Source: Rhodospirillales bacterium | GTDB taxonomy: Bacteria > Pseudomonadota > Alphaproteobacteria > ATCC43930 > CGMCC-115725 | NCBI GenBank assembly: GCA_015654725.1 | Contig: JAATGI010000235.1 | Span: 1 to 5,595, forward strand | Direction: 5' to 3' | DNA length: 5,595 nt | Shown: positions 5,154-5,595 of the stretch, piece by piece | Numbering within the stretch: position 1 is the stretch's first letter | How the letters are laid out: each line of letters starts with the position of its first letter | Translations under genes and position numbers: made by a program | Notes under the pieces: model-generated | Told to the model about the DNA's origin: nothing | The model's database searches: none | Seen by the model: only the letters and a program-made list of their open reading frames with translations

Positions 5154-5595
5154 ATGGCCGCCTATCCCGTTATCGATCACGTCTACGATGTCGTGGTGGT
5201 GGGCGCCGGCGGCGCCGGCTTGCGCGCCACGCTGGGCATGGGCATGGCCGGCCTCAAGACCGCCTGCATCACCAAGGTGTTTCCGACTCGCAGCCATACC
5301 GTGTCGGCGCAGGGCGGCATCGGCGCCGCCCTCGGCAATATGGGCGAGGACGATTGGCGCTGGCATATGTACGACACCGTCAAGGGTTCCGATTGGCTCG
5401 GCGACCAGGACGCGATCGAATATATGAGCCGCATCGCCATTCCGGCGGTGATCGAGCTCGAACATTTCGGCGTGCCGTTCTCGCGCACGCCCGACGGCCG
5501 CATCTATCAGCGCCCGTTCGGCGGCCACACCACGCAATATGGCGAAGGCCCGATGGCGAAGCGTGCCGCCGCCGCCGCCGACCGCACCGGCCACG
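5154..5595 (+). CDS. sdhA: Succinate dehydrogenase flavoprotein subunit SdhA, 5' part (3' end outside window)
   Basis: SdhA is the FAD-carrying catalytic subunit of complex II, on the cytoplasmic face of the inner membrane; it oxidises succinate to fumarate and passes electrons to SdhB. The window holds 147 complete codons and one further base, of about 600. VVVVGAGGAGLRA (13-25) is the FAD-binding Rossmann loop. KVFPTRSHTVSAQGGIGAALGN (41-62) includes His48, which aligns with the covalent FAD-linked His45 of E. coli. DWLGDQDAIEYM (80-91), ELEHFGVPFSRTPDGRIYQRPFGG (101-124) and AAADRTGH at the window edge are all typical. The ATG follows the sdhD stop by two bases. Residues 91-96 read MSRIAI where many relatives have MCREA- or MCK-like sequence, a minor change. 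sdhB would be expected downstream. Confidence 0.97.
   Translation, partial: MAAYPVIDHVYDVVVVGAGGAGLRATLGMGMAGLKTACITKVFPTRSHTVSAQGGIGAALGNMGEDDWRWHMYDTVKGSDWLGDQDAIEYMSRIAIPAVIELEHFGVPFSRTPDGRIYQRPFGGHTTQYGEGPMAKRAAAAADRTGH

Noticed and set aside
5203..5220. Repeated GGCGCCGGC units
   Set aside because: They simply encode the Gly-Ala-Gly-Gly-Ala-Gly FAD-binding loop of SdhA.
5037..5594. - strand open frame opposite the sdhD end and sdhA
   Set aside because: sdhA is unmistakable on the + strand here; the - strand product is Gly/Ala/His-rich without motifs.

Overview
This is a GC-rich, densely coding stretch of a bacterial chromosome carrying core metabolic genes. The proteins, the strong preference for G/C at third codon positions and the co-occurrence of leuB, asd, a mesaconyl-CoA hydratase-type protein and the sdhCDA cluster point to an alphaproteobacterium, possibly Rhodospirillales-like. 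That placement rests on remembered family resemblance, not on a search. I see no mobile element, tRNA, rRNA, CRISPR array or phage gene.

Layout, left to right. (1) The 3' two-thirds of leuB (leucine biosynthesis) enters from the left edge on the + strand. (2) A 136-base leader (720-855) has lower GC than the genes around it, with a good sigma70-type promoter whose -35 box overlaps the leuB stop codon, plus several nested inverted repeats. (3) It precedes a QOR2-type NAD(P)-binding oxidoreductase gene (856-1725, +). (4) This converges tail to tail, with one base between the stop codons, on a small DUF962/Mpo1-like membrane protein gene on the - strand (1727-2056). (5) A 120-base divergent intergenic region holds a terminator-like hairpin and weak promoter candidates. 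(6) asd (aspartate-semialdehyde dehydrogenase, 2177-3220, +) overlaps by four bases a double-MaoC hydratase gene of the mesaconyl-CoA hydratase type, which apparently starts at TTG (3217-4272, +). (7) After a 98-base gap with a plausible promoter come sdhC, sdhD and the start of sdhA (4371 to the right edge), packed one or two bases apart as the beginning of an sdhCDAB operon.

Functionally, leuB and asd are biosynthetic (leucine; lysine/threonine/methionine). The Mch-like hydratase suggests the ethylmalonyl-CoA pathway of acetyl-CoA assimilation, which yields glyoxylate and succinyl-CoA, and succinate dehydrogenase (complex II) would oxidise the resulting succinate. The QOR2-like gene and the DUF962 gene look like an accessory pair placed between two amino-acid biosynthesis genes. 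I found no clearly new biological system. The observations most worth checking are the structured qor2 leader, the TTGA overlap of asd and mch, and the promoter/inverted-repeat/GNRA-hairpin arrangement ahead of sdhC.
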